Source: Pseudofrankia sp. DC12
GTDB lineage: Bacteria; Actinomycetota; Actinomycetes; Frankiales; Frankiaceae
NCBI RefSeq assembly: GCF_000966285.1
Contig: NZ_KQ031391.1
Location: 4,760,383-4,824,382, forward strand
Direction of reading: 5' to 3'
Length of the DNA: 64,000 bases
Shown: positions 23,830 to 32,576 of the stretch, piece after piece
Position numbering within the stretch: position 1 is the stretch's first letter
How the letters are laid out: each line of letters starts with the position of its first letter
The notes under the pieces: generated by a model
The model's database searches: none
Told to the model about the DNA's origin: nothing
The model's input: the letters and a program-made list of their open reading frames with translations, nothing else
Made by a program: the position numbers and the translations under genes

Positions 23830-25938
23830 TTAATCGGACCATGCGGTATTCCTAGATATCGATCTTCGTTGGTTGGTGGACATCCCCTGGTCGGCTCGGG
23901 CGGCGATGAAGCTCGTCCAGTCGTGGCGGGTGCGCTGTGCCCATCGGGCGGCTGTGGTGATGTGGATGCCGAGGAGGTCTGCGAGGACCGGGGCGGGGAG
24001 TTCGCTGGCCCAGTCCGCGAGGGCGCGGTTGCGTGAGTGGCGAGGTTCGATGCCGTGCTGGCGGAGCCGGCGGGTCAGGACCTCGTTGGAGGCTCGTGCT
24101 CCTGGGGCGCGGCCGGGGAAGAGCGGCCGGTCGGGGTCTGCGGAGTTTCGTCGTCGTGTGGCTGCGTCCTGCTGTGCGCGCACGACGGTGGCGAGCTTGC
24201 CAGGGATCAGCACCGGAACGTTGTCGAGCCGCAGGTAGGTCTCGGCCTGGTTGTGGTGGATGTCGCCGCTGGTCAGACGGGTCAGGCGGGAGATCATCTG
24301 GCCGTAGAGCAGGAGCAGTCCGCCGGCGGTGCGGACATCGAGGGGCATCTGCCCGTCGTTGAGGCAGCGCTCGAGTAGCTGCCAGCGGCTGGCCTCGTCG
24401 AGGAAGGTGTCCGGCTCGGAGTGGGGCAGCGTCGGCACCTGGAGGTCGCTGGTCAGTCGGCGGGCCCTGGTCCAGGCGAGGAAGGCGCGCACCAGGTAGC
24501 GAGTTTGAGCGGCGTCGTGCAGCCAGTCGTCGATGTCGGCCTGGCGGGCGTCGGCGAGGCTGGTGCCGCGTTCATCGAGCCAGGCGAGGAACTCCAGGGC
24601 GATGAGGACGTGGGTCCGCGCCCAGCGCGCGGCGTGTGAGGTGAAGCCCTGGCGGGCGGCTCGGGCACGGGCGCGGCGTAGGAGGTGCCACTGCGCGAAC
24701 GGGCGCACGACCCGGGCGTGCGCTTTAGGGCAGCCGCTGAGGGTCTGGTCGAGCCACGGTTCGAGGCGTTCAAGGTACTCGAGACGTTCGGGCAGGACAC
24801 CGGCGCGGACGAGCATGCCGCGCAGGTGGTGCAGGTCGTAGGTCTGGGGGTAGCTGTCGAGGAGGGCGTGGCTGACCGGTTCGTGGTGTGCGCGGCGGGC
24901 GAGGTCTGCGAGCAGTCGGCCGCCGGAGCACCGGGTCAGCCAGTCCAGGGCTGACGTCGGGTTGGGCGCGGCGGCGAGTGCGGTGGCCAGGGGCGTCAGC
25001 TGCTCGGGCATGGTGCCCACGGAGTCGGCGAGCAGGGCGTGCAGACGCTCGGGCACGAGCCGGCGGGCGCGTGCGACGCGATACTCACGCTCGTTGCTGT
25101 AGCGACGGCGTCGGGTTTGTGGTTCTGGTTCGCCGCTGCAGGTCAGGCAGACCGGTGCCAGCATCCAGGGATCGCAGCGGCGTGGCTGCCCGCATCGGGT
25201 GCAGGTCACCAGCGGGCGCCGACGGCAGCGATCGCATGTGTCTGGCTGGCCGTCGCGGCCCCGGCGGGACAGCGGGCGTTGCTGGCCGCAGACGCCGCAG
25301 GGCCGGGTTGGCTGGGTGTAGCAGGCGCGGCAGACCGGCCCCGCGGGCGTCCGGGCGTAGCCGGCGCGGACCTGGCCGCACGAGGCGCAGGTGTGTTGGG
25401 GTGGCTGGTAGCAGTTCCGGCAGAGCGGCCCGCCGTCGTGGTCGCGGGCCGTCGGACGGCAGAGCTCGCCGCAGCGGGCGCAGGGCCTGACGGGCCGGGC
25501 GCAGGCCGAGCACAGCGGGCCCTGCGCCGACGCGGTGTCCACCCTGCGGGTCTGGCCGCAGCGGTGGCACGGTCTGCGGGTCGACGTGCGGTAGCAGGTG
25601 TCGCAGAGCCGCCCGCCCGCAGCGCGGTGACGTAGGTCCGCCGTCCGCAGGCACCGCAGGCAGTGCGGCGCACGGACGCCACCCTGACCGGCCTCGACCA
25701 GCAGGCGGGTCAACGCGATCAGGCTGCTGGGGACGTCGGAGGCACCAGACCGTAGCGCGTCCGGGTGAGCGGCCAGATGTTCGTCGAGGGCACGCAGCGC
25801 CGCGGGCCGTGGCGCCGCCCTGTCCACCAGAGCGCAGGCCGCGGTCAGGCCCAGCCCGGTCGTCGTGCCCACGATCGCGGTCGCGACGCGGGTCACCGCG
25901 CCCTCGTCCCGAGCCGGTCGGCCCGGTCGGCCAGTCAC
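23830..25938 (-). CDS. Zinc-ribbon protein with catalytically dead tyrosine-recombinase domain
   Basis: 702 residues from the GTG of a GTGA overlap. About residues 85-290 hold twelve CxxC pairs (CLRC, CDTC, CHRC, CSAC and so on), enough for six zinc ribbons in a row. The C-terminal 300 residues follow the tyrosine-recombinase fold: a SAM-like helical region, then LYGQMISRLTRLTSGDI where box I should carry Arg but has Met, EPRHSRNRALADWA in place of HxLRH, and LLGIHITTAARWA where the Tyr nucleophile has become Trp. It therefore cannot cut DNA by itself. It is the third gene of a coupled module with an active recombinase and a small HTH protein, and probably directs binding or synapsis. Confidence 0.65.
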   Translation of the reverse strand: MTGRPGRPARDEGAVTRVATAIVGTTTGLGLTAACALVDRAAPRPAALRALDEHLAAHPDALRSGASDVPSSLIALTRLLVEAGQGGVRAPHCLRCLRTADLRHRAAGGRLCDTCYRTSTRRPCHRCGQTRRVDTASAQGPLCSACARPVRPCARCGELCRPTARDHDGGPLCRNCYQPPQHTCASCGQVRAGYARTPAGPVCRACYTQPTRPCGVCGQQRPLSRRGRDGQPDTCDRCRRRPLVTCTRCGQPRRCDPWMLAPVCLTCSGEPEPQTRRRRYSNEREYRVARARRLVPERLHALLADSVGTMPEQLTPLATALAAAPNPTSALDWLTRCSGGRLLADLARRAHHEPVSHALLDSYPQTYDLHHLRGMLVRAGVLPERLEYLERLEPWLDQTLSGCPKAHARVVRPFAQWHLLRRARARAARQGFTSHAARWARTHVLIALEFLAWLDERGTSLADARQADIDDWLHDAAQTRYLVRAFLAWTRARRLTSDLQVPTLPHSEPDTFLDEASRWQLLERCLNDGQMPLDVRTAGGLLLLYGQMISRLTRLTSGDIHHNQAETYLRLDNVPVLIPGKLATVVRAQQDAATRRRNSADPDRPLFPGRAPGARASNEVLTRRLRQHGIEPRHSRNRALADWASELPAPVLADLLGIHITTAARWAQRTRHDWTSFIAARADQGMSTNQRRSISRNTAWSD

Positions 25939-26255
25939 GGCAGGCCCGGTCGGCGGACGACGGTGCGCCGGCCGGTCGGCACCGGCCGCGCCTGCCCGGC
26001 CGCCTTGGCGACCTGAACGTTGACGACCTCGATGTCGACAAGGTCGTTGGGAGTCGCGGCGAGGATGTCGCACAACGCGGCGAGAGTATCCATCGACAGC
26101 CGCTGCGGCGGCTGGGTCACCAGCCGGAAGACCTGCTCCCGAGACAGGTGAACACCCCGTTCGGCCAGCAGCGGCACCAGGTCACTTGTCTGGAACAGGC
26201 CACGGTCGGCCATGACTTTCCGCAGGTTCCAGCGATAGCCCATCTTCCGTATCAC
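25935..26255 (-). CDS. Small XRE-like HTH protein of the recombinase module
   Basis: 106 residues from a GTG overlapping the recombinase stop (GTGA); its own stop overlaps the next start in the same way. The HTH is of the XRE kind used in actinobacterial mobile elements: LRKVMADRGLFQTSDLVPLL, SREQVFRLVTQPPQRLSMDT and LCDILAATPNDLVDI. The tail is basic and Pro-rich. It may control expression of the module or act as an accessory DNA-bending factor. Coupled translation of all three genes implies a fixed ratio of the products. Confidence 0.7.
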   Translation of the reverse strand: MIRKMGYRWNLRKVMADRGLFQTSDLVPLLAERGVHLSREQVFRLVTQPPQRLSMDTLAALCDILAATPNDLVDIEVVNVQVAKAAGQARPVPTGRRTVVRRPGLP

Positions 26256-27400
26256 TGGGCACGCTCCCACAACTCTTCGTGCCGCTCCAGCGACCGACGC
26301 ACCAACCGATTGCGGTACTCGTCCGAGACACCCGTGTAAATCGCGGTCGTCGAGGTGCACCGGTGCCCGACCTGCTCGGCGACGAACCGCTCGGGATAGT
26401 CGAACTCAACAAGGTGCGTGACGTAGGAATGCCGCAGGCAGTGCAGGTCAAGCTCCGCGGGCAGCCCCGCTGCCCGCCGCGCGGTCTCGAACGCCTCGTT
26501 GACGCCTCGCGTGGAGATCCTGCTCGCACGTTCGGTCACCCACAGCGCCGTCAGAGGCCCCGGCCCGAACAACGGCCGCAGCTCGCCGACCCAGTGCGCG
26601 AGCACCTCGACGACCCAGTCCATCTCGGGAACCGTCAACACCGTTCGCCGTTTCGGCGGGCTGCCACGGGACGCCTTCCCGTATCGGACGAACAGCGCGC
26701 CATACTGCCCGTATTGCGCCGTTTTCGGAGACCGCCGCAGGTCCGTCAGATCCAGACCACGCGCCTCCCGGCGCCGGAGGCCGAACGCGTAGATCGTCTT
26801 GAGTAGGGCGGCGTCACGCATCGCCGGCAACGCGCCCTTGCGGCCCCGGCCCCGGATCTCCTCGACGAGCCCGTCCGCGGCGTCGAACAACGCCTGCACC
26901 TCGTCGTATGTCAACGGCCGCCTGCCCGCCGACCCCTCGTACTCGACGACATGCGCCACGCTGTTCCACTCATGGAAGATCTGCGCAGGGCACCGGCCGA
27001 ACCGCTCCTCACAGACCCGCGGCCACTCGTAGCGAGGGTCCGTGACGTACTCGCAGAACATCCGCAGCGCAACTTCGTACCCGCGCGCCGTCGACACGGA
27101 TACCGGGCGAGAACCGGACCGCCGATCGCTGATGAACGCCTCGCCCTCCGCCGGCGTCCACTCCCACGGGAACAGCCCGCTGAACGCCACCAGCCGCCTC
27201 ACCAGCGCCAGCCGCGGCGCTATCGTCTCCGCCTCCCGCAGGAACCGCGCGCGCTGCTGACGTGCCCAGCCTGACAGCATCGCCTCAAACGTCGTCCCCG
27301 CCTGATCCAAAGGGACAACGTTCTCCACAATCTCCAAACGAGCCGAACCAGGCAACCCGGTCGCACTCACCCGAACCTCCCGTTGCATCAGACGCAACAT
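26252..27400 (-). CDS. Tyrosine recombinase / integrase
   Basis: 382 residues from the ATG at 27400 (27388 is also possible). All catalytic residues are present: Arg209 in YAFGLRRREARGL, a Lys in YGKASRG, His320 and Arg323 in HCLRHSYVTHL, His346 in QVGHRCTST and the nucleophile Tyr355 in TTAIYTGVS. It should carry out site-specific strand exchange. It is the first gene of a three-gene, GTGA-coupled module with an HTH protein and a dead recombinase homologue, a plan reminiscent of Tn554-type or recombinase-in-trio elements. The ends of the element are not clear; a stem ATAATCAGCATTAT at about 27490 lies in the upstream gap. Confidence 0.85.
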   Translation of the reverse strand: MLRLMQREVRVSATGLPGSARLEIVENVVPLDQAGTTFEAMLSGWARQQRARFLREAETIAPRLALVRRLVAFSGLFPWEWTPAEGEAFISDRRSGSRPVSVSTARGYEVALRMFCEYVTDPRYEWPRVCEERFGRCPAQIFHEWNSVAHVVEYEGSAGRRPLTYDEVQALFDAADGLVEEIRGRGRKGALPAMRDAALLKTIYAFGLRRREARGLDLTDLRRSPKTAQYGQYGALFVRYGKASRGSPPKRRTVLTVPEMDWVVEVLAHWVGELRPLFGPGPLTALWVTERASRISTRGVNEAFETARRAAGLPAELDLHCLRHSYVTHLVEFDYPERFVAEQVGHRCTSTTAIYTGVSDEYRNRLVRRSLERHEELWERAQ

Positions 27401-27541
27401 TGATGCGGAGACGCTAGCGTTCACGAAATCCCGGCTCAACCACCCAGAACTCTCGCGTGTCGCAACACAGCGCCCAGGCAGACCCGACCCATAATCAGCA
27501 TTATCGGGCAATGGCGAGTGTTGTATCCGATGCAATAACGC

Positions 27542-27940
27542 TCATAAACAGCACCACACCACCTTGCCGCCGGAGCGCGGGCGGTAGAAGGCCCACTGGC
27601 TCGTGAGGGCTTCCACCAGGACCAGCCCGCGTCCGCCCTCTGCCTCGACGTCCGCGGCCGTGCGCTGGGGCGTGGCATCGTTGGCGTCCCAAACTTCGAG
27701 GAAGAGATCGGTCGGGGTAGCGGTCAGACGCATGGCCACGGTGTCGTCTCGATCCGCTGTGGCCTTCCACGCATTGGTGACCAGCTCGGAAACCAGCAGC
27801 TCCATGACCTCAATGGTGTGGTCCAAGCCCCAGGACCGGAGGCTTTCGGTCGCCGCATGTCGGGCCTGTCGGGCGGCGTGCTCGGTCGTGGCGAACTGCC
27901 AGACCTCCATCTGGCGGGCTACCAGGGTGGTCGTGCTCAT
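27542..27940 (-). CDS. Anti-sigma-factor-type HATPase (SpoIIAB/RsbW-like)
   Basis: 132 residues with a GHKL ATP-binding fold: the N box VMELLVSELVTNAWKAT, then DLFLEVWDANDATP and GGRGLVLVEALTSQW. Proteins of this size act as serine kinases or binding partners of anti-anti-sigma factors and are very common in actinobacteria. The Asn of the N box is kept. The ATG overlaps the stop of the upstream resolvase-fold gene (TCAT on the plus strand), so the pair is translated together. No sigma factor lies nearby. Confidence 0.8.
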   Translation of the reverse strand: MSTTTLVARQMEVWQFATTEHAARQARHAATESLRSWGLDHTIEVMELLVSELVTNAWKATADRDDTVAMRLTATPTDLFLEVWDANDATPQRTAADVEAEGGRGLVLVEALTSQWAFYRPRSGGKVVWCCL

Positions 27941-28284
27941 GGCGCGACTGGGCTTGTATTGCTGTCCGGCGCAGCGACCGCCAGCACCGGGCAGCCTGTT
28001 CCAGCGATCTCCTCCTCGATGGCCCGGCGAACCGGCAGCAGCGTCGAGAAGTGGGAGTCGTCGACCACCAGGACCGCGCAGTCTTCGGCAGCGCGAATGG
28101 TGTCCACGAGTAGGGCCAGGCCGGGCCGCACGATGCGGGCCGGCGGCATGCACCGGTCGACGAAGACCTCGGCCAAGTGCCAGCCCGCGGTCGCGGCGTG
28201 CGCCGTGAGTTGGTCGTGTAGCCGGTCGACCTCGGCCTCGTTGTCGTCTTCCCGCCTGATGTAGCCATAGACGGTGGTGGGCAT
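27937..28284 (-). CDS. Resolvase-fold protein lacking the catalytic serine
   Basis: 115 residues from the ATG at 28284, which has GGGAGGG in front. VYGYIRREDDNEAEVDRLHD copies the start of serine resolvases (YxRVSxxxQ), but the motif reads RREDD, with no Ser at the active site. The rest of the fold follows (LAEVFVDRCMPPARIVRPGL, CAVLVVDDSHFSTL), while the DNA-binding HTH is missing. It is thus probably a regulatory or structural protein rather than a recombinase. It is coupled to the HATPase gene by an ATGA overlap, which suggests a joint signalling role. Confidence 0.6.
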   Translation of the reverse strand: MPTTVYGYIRREDDNEAEVDRLHDQLTAHAATAGWHLAEVFVDRCMPPARIVRPGLALLVDTIRAAEDCAVLVVDDSHFSTLLPVRRAIEEEIAGTGCPVLAVAAPDSNTSPVAP

Positions 28285-28495
28285 CCGTCCCTCCCGGTGC
28301 TCGGCATGGAGGGCACCCCGTGCCGGGACCAGGACCGTGGCCCGGCACGGGGGCCTGGAGCAACCGTGGATGGATGCAAGGCCCAGTGCCATGCACGTGG
28401 GGTATGAGCCGCATACAGCCGAAGCTGCAGATGAGATCTCGCCGCGCCGCATAGAGATGGCCGCCGAGCGACCGGACCAAGCCGGAAATGCGGCG

Positions 28496-30004
28496 TTAGG
28501 ACGCTCCCACCGCGTCCCGGAACTCACGCGGCCCCGGCCGAGACCGCCACGGCGTCAGGCTTCGTGCCACGTCTCCCAAGATGGCCGAGGTTCGGCTGGA
28601 GTTGGTGTCCCGTGCGACCTGCAAGGCGTCCAGGCCTACCGCAGCAGCCTCATCCGGGTGGCCGCTCAGCGCGAGGGCTGCTGCCCGCCGCGCTCCGAAC
28701 AGCGCCGTGTCCCGTCGAGACAAGGAGTTCCGGCTCAGGATCTCGGCGAAGATCCCGGCCGCCCGGTCGGGAACGCCAGCCTCCGTGTAGACGGCGGCGT
28801 CCCGCAGCTGGAGCGTGACGACGGTCAGCGTGGAATTGGCGGGTTCGGCGCTGGTGTCCAACACCTGCCGAGCGGTATCCAGCTTCCGCTCAATGACCGA
28901 CAGCGCCGCGCCGTGTGTCGCCAAGGCTAGCGCTTCCTGCTGCACCTGTTCGGCCCGAAGTGGGGGTGGTGCGGTTGGACAGGCCCGGCCGGCGGCTTCG
29001 GCCAGGTTCAGCATCCGGGCCAGTTCGCGACCGTCGTAGGCCATCTGTGACTTCTTGACCAGCACATACGCCTGCATGGAGGCGTCCTGCGCTTCCTGTG
29101 CCCACTCCATCGCGCGGTCGTACCAGTAGGCGGCCGAGCCGGGGTCGTGCAGATCCCGGTACAGCCAACCCGCGAACTCTGCGCCGTCCGCTCCGACGGC
29201 CAGCAGGTCGCGGCGGACGTTCGGCTGTACTTCCCGGGCGTACTGCTGGATGGCGCCGAGGACGCCCAGCACGAGTGGTAACGCGCGCAGCGGCCCGAGC
29301 TGGCCGTCGTCGGCCTTGCAGCGCTCGAACTGCCGGGCGAAGAAGCCGACGACCGAACCGTCCAGGTAGCGCCGGGCGTCGGCAAGCGCCGCGGCCATGT
29401 GCTGCAGTTCGTCGAGACCGGCGAATGGCAGCAGGCGCGCGGCCTGACGGTCACCAGGCGTGCCGCTGACGTTGGCTCTTTTAGAAGCCATGACGTCCAG
29501 CCCTCGGGCCGCGGCGGCTTCGGCGTCGAGCGGCAGCATGACCTCGCGGCCGGCGAGCACGACGGGCAACAGAACAGGCGGCTGGCTGTCGGACGGCCCG
29601 CGGGTGCGCGGTTCGCCGGGCAGGTCGAACCACAGCACCTCCGCCGGGATACCGAGAATCTGGCTGTAGCGGATCAGCTTGCTGAGCTCTTCGGGCGCCC
29701 GGCCGTTCTCGATACGGCTGAGCTGGGCCTGGGTCATACCCAGCCAACCGGCTACCACTTCTTGCGACAGCGTCTGGCCGTGGTGCGAGTGCTTGCGGTA
29801 AGCGAAGAGCACGCGGCCCATGTGCCAGGTGGCCAGGGCATCGCGCATCTGGTCCAGCCGCCAGAAGTCCGGCGGCACGGCCGGTGGCCGGGCCTGGGCC
29901 TCCAGCGCCGTGCTCTGGCACGGGCTGCACATCGGCCGCGGATTGTCAGCGGCGAGCCGGTGCCCGCAGCGCGCACAGTGCCGGCGTCGGGGCGGGGTCG
30001 TCAC
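28496..30004 (-). CDS. XRE regulator with N-terminal zinc ribbon and TPR-like domain
   Basis: About 502 residues from the GTG at 30004 (GGGAGG upstream); a TTG at 30052 would add 16. A zinc ribbon (CARCGH and CSPCQS) is followed by an XRE HTH (VAGWLGMTQAQLSRIENG, then IRYSQILGIPAEVLWF) at about residues 65-135. The remaining helical region (LYRDLHDPGSAAYWYDRAME and further repeats) is TPR-like, as in peptide-responsive regulators. Such large XRE-TPR proteins are frequent in actinobacteria, commonly beside an NMP-kinase-like gene, and here one diverges from it at 30201. The signal sensed is unknown. Confidence 0.75.
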   Translation of the reverse strand: MTTPPRRRHCARCGHRLAADNPRPMCSPCQSTALEAQARPPAVPPDFWRLDQMRDALATWHMGRVLFAYRKHSHHGQTLSQEVVAGWLGMTQAQLSRIENGRAPEELSKLIRYSQILGIPAEVLWFDLPGEPRTRGPSDSQPPVLLPVVLAGREVMLPLDAEAAAARGLDVMASKRANVSGTPGDRQAARLLPFAGLDELQHMAAALADARRYLDGSVVGFFARQFERCKADDGQLGPLRALPLVLGVLGAIQQYAREVQPNVRRDLLAVGADGAEFAGWLYRDLHDPGSAAYWYDRAMEWAQEAQDASMQAYVLVKKSQMAYDGRELARMLNLAEAAGRACPTAPPPLRAEQVQQEALALATHGAALSVIERKLDTARQVLDTSAEPANSTLTVVTLQLRDAAVYTEAGVPDRAAGIFAEILSRNSLSRRDTALFGARRAAALALSGHPDEAAAVGLDALQVARDTNSSRTSAILGDVARSLTPWRSRPGPREFRDAVGAS

Positions 30005-30200
30005 GGTTGGGACTGCCTCCCGTTCGGCGCGGGCGTCGGCGGCCAAGGTCAACGCTACGACGCTAACACCGTCCGTAGCAGGGTCTATGCGCCTCGCGTA
30101 TGTCAGCTACCCACAGGGCGCATGGTCTCGACTGCGCCGGGCGCTGAGGCTGAGGCCGTCCCACCGAGACCGCTCACCATCCCCGCGAAAGGGGTTGGCC

Positions 30201-30683
30201 ATGCCCCTCACCCAGGCCGTATCGGTATTCGGCCCGCCGGCGGCCGGCAAGACCACGCTGACCGTGGCGTTGGGTCAGCTGCCAGGACGGGCTGTCTTCC
30301 GCCTCCGCGAGCACGTTCCGGAAACCATCCTGGCGGCCACCGCTACCAGCGCCGAACGCCTGGGTTGGATCGACGACTTCACGGTGCTCACGGCCTTGCG
30401 CAGCTACCTGGACGCCACGGTTCGGGCCGGCGAGACCGACACCCTGCTTTTCGACAACTTCCCGGGGAACGGGACGCAGGTTCGGCTGTTCCTCCTGGCC
30501 TTGCGCCAGCACGCGCCGGGTTGCGTAGTGCAGGCCGTCGAGCTGGCGGCCGGGCCGGTCACCTTGTACCGCCGGGCGCAGCAGCGCCGGGTGTGCCATC
30601 GCTGCGAACGCGACCCGATCCGCGATCCGCACCGCGGAAGTGCAACAGCATCAGCCTCAATATCCAAGCGGACCGTGACGTGA
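30201..30683 (+). pseudogene. Adenylate-kinase-like P-loop protein, 3' truncated
   Basis: The start is intact: Walker A as VFGPPAAGKTTLTVALG, a kinase core (DTLLFDNFPGNGTQVRLFLL) and a lid with a zinc-type motif RRVCHRCERDPIRDPHR. In related proteins a second Cys pair follows DPHRPA, but here the frame runs into SATASAS and stops, close to the IS5-family remnant. The C-terminus has therefore been lost, with about 160 residues left. It would phosphorylate a nucleotide or regulate the XRE-TPR protein encoded on the other strand. The loss suggests that the pair is no longer functional. Confidence 0.6.
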
Positions 30684-30709
30684 ATCGGGAGTCGCCGATC
30701 ACGCCGGAA

Positions 30710-31320
30710 TCAGTAGGATCTCGTGCTGAGATCGTGCACCCAGGTCCACCTCAACTGCCAACTCGCCAGTCCGACCGGCCGCCGGCGGCGGGGACCGCGT
30801 CGTGAACGGATCGCTGGGATGCCGGTGACCAGCGCGACCAGGGCCTGGCTGTCGTGCAGGTTCGCCCGGAGATCGCCACGACGAGAGGCAGGCCGTCGGC
30901 GTGGGACAGGACATGGATCTTCGCGCCCTTCTTGCCGCGGTCGACCGGGCTCGGCCCGGTCAAAGAGCCCCCTCTTTTCGCCCGCAGGCTCGCGGCATCC
31001 ACGATCGCCGACGACCAGTCGATATCCCCGGCCGCGCCGTGGCGATCCAGGACCGCCCGGTGCAGGCGGGGCCACAGACCCGCGCGGGTCCACTGCTGGA
31101 ACCGGCGATGCGCGGTCGGTGGCGAGACCCCGAGGTTCGGCGGCAGATGCCGCCACGAACAGCCCGCTGTCAACACGTAGACGATCGCGGTGAACACCGC
31201 CCGGTCCGCCACCGGAGCCGTCCCTCCACCCTGCTCACGCGGGGCGAAGCCGGGAACCAGAGGCTCCACCAGCTCCCAGAGTTCATCCGGTACCAGCCGC
31301 AGAGCAAGGCGGTCGTCCAC
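30710..31320 (-). pseudogene. IS5-family transposase, frameshifted and 3' truncated
   Basis: The first frame (31320 downwards) has the usual IS5 start DELWELVEPLVPGFAPREQG, TAGCSWRHLPPNLGVSPPTA and SSAIVDAASLRAKRGG with the first catalytic Asp. After GLPLVVAISG the similarity moves to another frame (ANLHDSQALVALVTGIPAI), as in IS427-type elements that use a programmed shift. Homology ends after RRGPRRRRP at about 30775, so the C-terminal catalytic residues are absent. The right end is probably GGAGACACCCTC at 31356-31367 followed by TA. No matching left end is seen. Confidence 0.7.
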
Positions 31321-31495
31321 ACCTCAGATCATGAATCAAGATCCAACCAGCCATAGGAGACACCCTCTAGCTCCGTGCTCGACTCAAGCCAGCCGCTGGA
31401 CACAAGGTCCATTTCTGACATTGCGGACAAGGCGGACTCGGAGTCCTAAATGAACCCCGCGTGGCTCCGTCCCCTGCTAATCTCAAACCTTATGA

Positions 31496-31678
31496 CAACA
31501 TGCTCCGGCCGAGTGGAATTACAAGAGTGGCCCCGGGTCGGGCTCGCGGCATCTCGTCGGCGACCAGGCGATGGGTTGCAGCCGTACCAACGTATATCAG
31601 CTTGCCGCCCTGGGAACTCCGAACGAACGCATCTACGTCAAGCAGTTTGCCATACCCGGCCTCCAGCATGACTATTGA
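31496..31678 (+). pseudogene. C-terminal remnant of a glycan-cluster gene
   Basis: A 60-residue frame without a start codon at its left edge, opening AEWNYKSGPGSGSRHLVGDQ and closing YVKQFAIPGLQHDY. Codon use is like that of the following transferase genes, and its stop overlaps the next start by 11 bases in the style of this locus. It is probably the tail of a gene whose front was lost when the IS5-family element and flanking DNA rearranged. I do not recognise the family. Confidence 0.45.
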
Positions 31679-32576
31679 GATACGAGCCGGGACTCAGCCG
31701 CGAAACATCAATGTCACGACAATAATCCTCTCGAGAGGTCGGACAAATCAGTTAAAGCGGGCGCTTCGCTCGCTCTCCAAGCAGCAGTCGGTCGCGCTCG
31801 ACCTCATCGTGGTAATCGATGACTGTCCGGAAACCGCATCTTTTCTCAGAGATACCTCTCCTCCGGCCGGAGCTATCGAACGCATCCGCCATCTCTACGT
31901 AGAGCGTGACCCACGAGAACAAAGTGGACCCGCACGAGTGGCCCGCCTACGAGAACTAGGTCTTGAGATAGCCAGTACAAACTGGACGGCCTTTCTTGAT
32001 GACGACAACGAGTTGGAGCCGGGCCACTATTCAAACCTTCTCCGCGTCATACTCGAGGCCAAGGCGCCCGCCGCGCATAGCTGGAGATCCCTCTGGTCTT
32101 CAGCTGGAAAACGGCATCTTCTAACCGACAGTCATCCTTGGTGTCAGGACCGGGAAGATTCCCGCCGTATATTCAGGCATTACGAATCTATCGGTGTCTA
32201 TAAGCGGGGCAGCGAAATCGTCCGGGATCAAGTGGTGCCACATCGTCGCGATCTTTCGATGGTCGACACCTCGGAATGGCTATTCCAAACCAACTTCTTA
32301 AGATCGCTTGAGTTCTGCAAAGTATATACGAGAGATGATTGGCTCTATGCCAAGGCGGAAGACAGTAAGCTCCTTGATCAGATTGTCCAGTCCGGAACAC
32401 CCGTTCCATCGTCGCGCCAGCCGACTCTACGCTACTTTCTTGGAGGTTACTCGAATAATCCGAGTCACAGCGGCGCCAGATTAGCGGATTGGGTGGGGGA
32501 CGCGAACCAAAGTCGGTCCAAACCACTCCACAGTGAGCATCCCGCAGCTCATCATTATCCTCAAGGCGAAATATGA
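31668..32576 (+). CDS. Glycosyltransferase family 2
   Basis: 302 residues from the ATG at 31668. VTTIILSRGRTNQLKRALRS begins a GT-A fold, LDLIVVIDDCPET replaces the usual DDGS, and NWTAFLDDDNELEPGHYSNL is the metal site. ARVARLRELGLEIA corresponds to the GAARARNxG pocket of its relatives. The last 60 residues are hydrophilic with no membrane segment. It is coupled by ATGA to the next transferase and overlaps the remnant before it. The donor sugar is not predictable. Confidence 0.7.
   Translation: MTIEIRAGTQPRNINVTTIILSRGRTNQLKRALRSLSKQQSVALDLIVVIDDCPETASFLRDTSPPAGAIERIRHLYVERDPREQSGPARVARLRELGLEIASTNWTAFLDDDNELEPGHYSNLLRVILEAKAPAAHSWRSLWSSAGKRHLLTDSHPWCQDREDSRRIFRHYESIGVYKRGSEIVRDQVVPHRRDLSMVDTSEWLFQTNFLRSLEFCKVYTRDDWLYAKAEDSKLLDQIVQSGTPVPSSRQPTLRYFLGGYSNNPSHSGARLADWVGDANQSRSKPLHSEHPAAHHYPQGEI

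Noticed and set aside
24033-25635. Plus-strand frames opposite the zinc-ribbon protein
   Set aside because: They mirror the CxxC-rich coding strand and have no domains of their own.
29399-30805. 468-codon plus-strand frame opposite the XRE-TPR gene
   Set aside because: Antisense to a well-supported regulator; it also runs out of frame with the real kinase gene.
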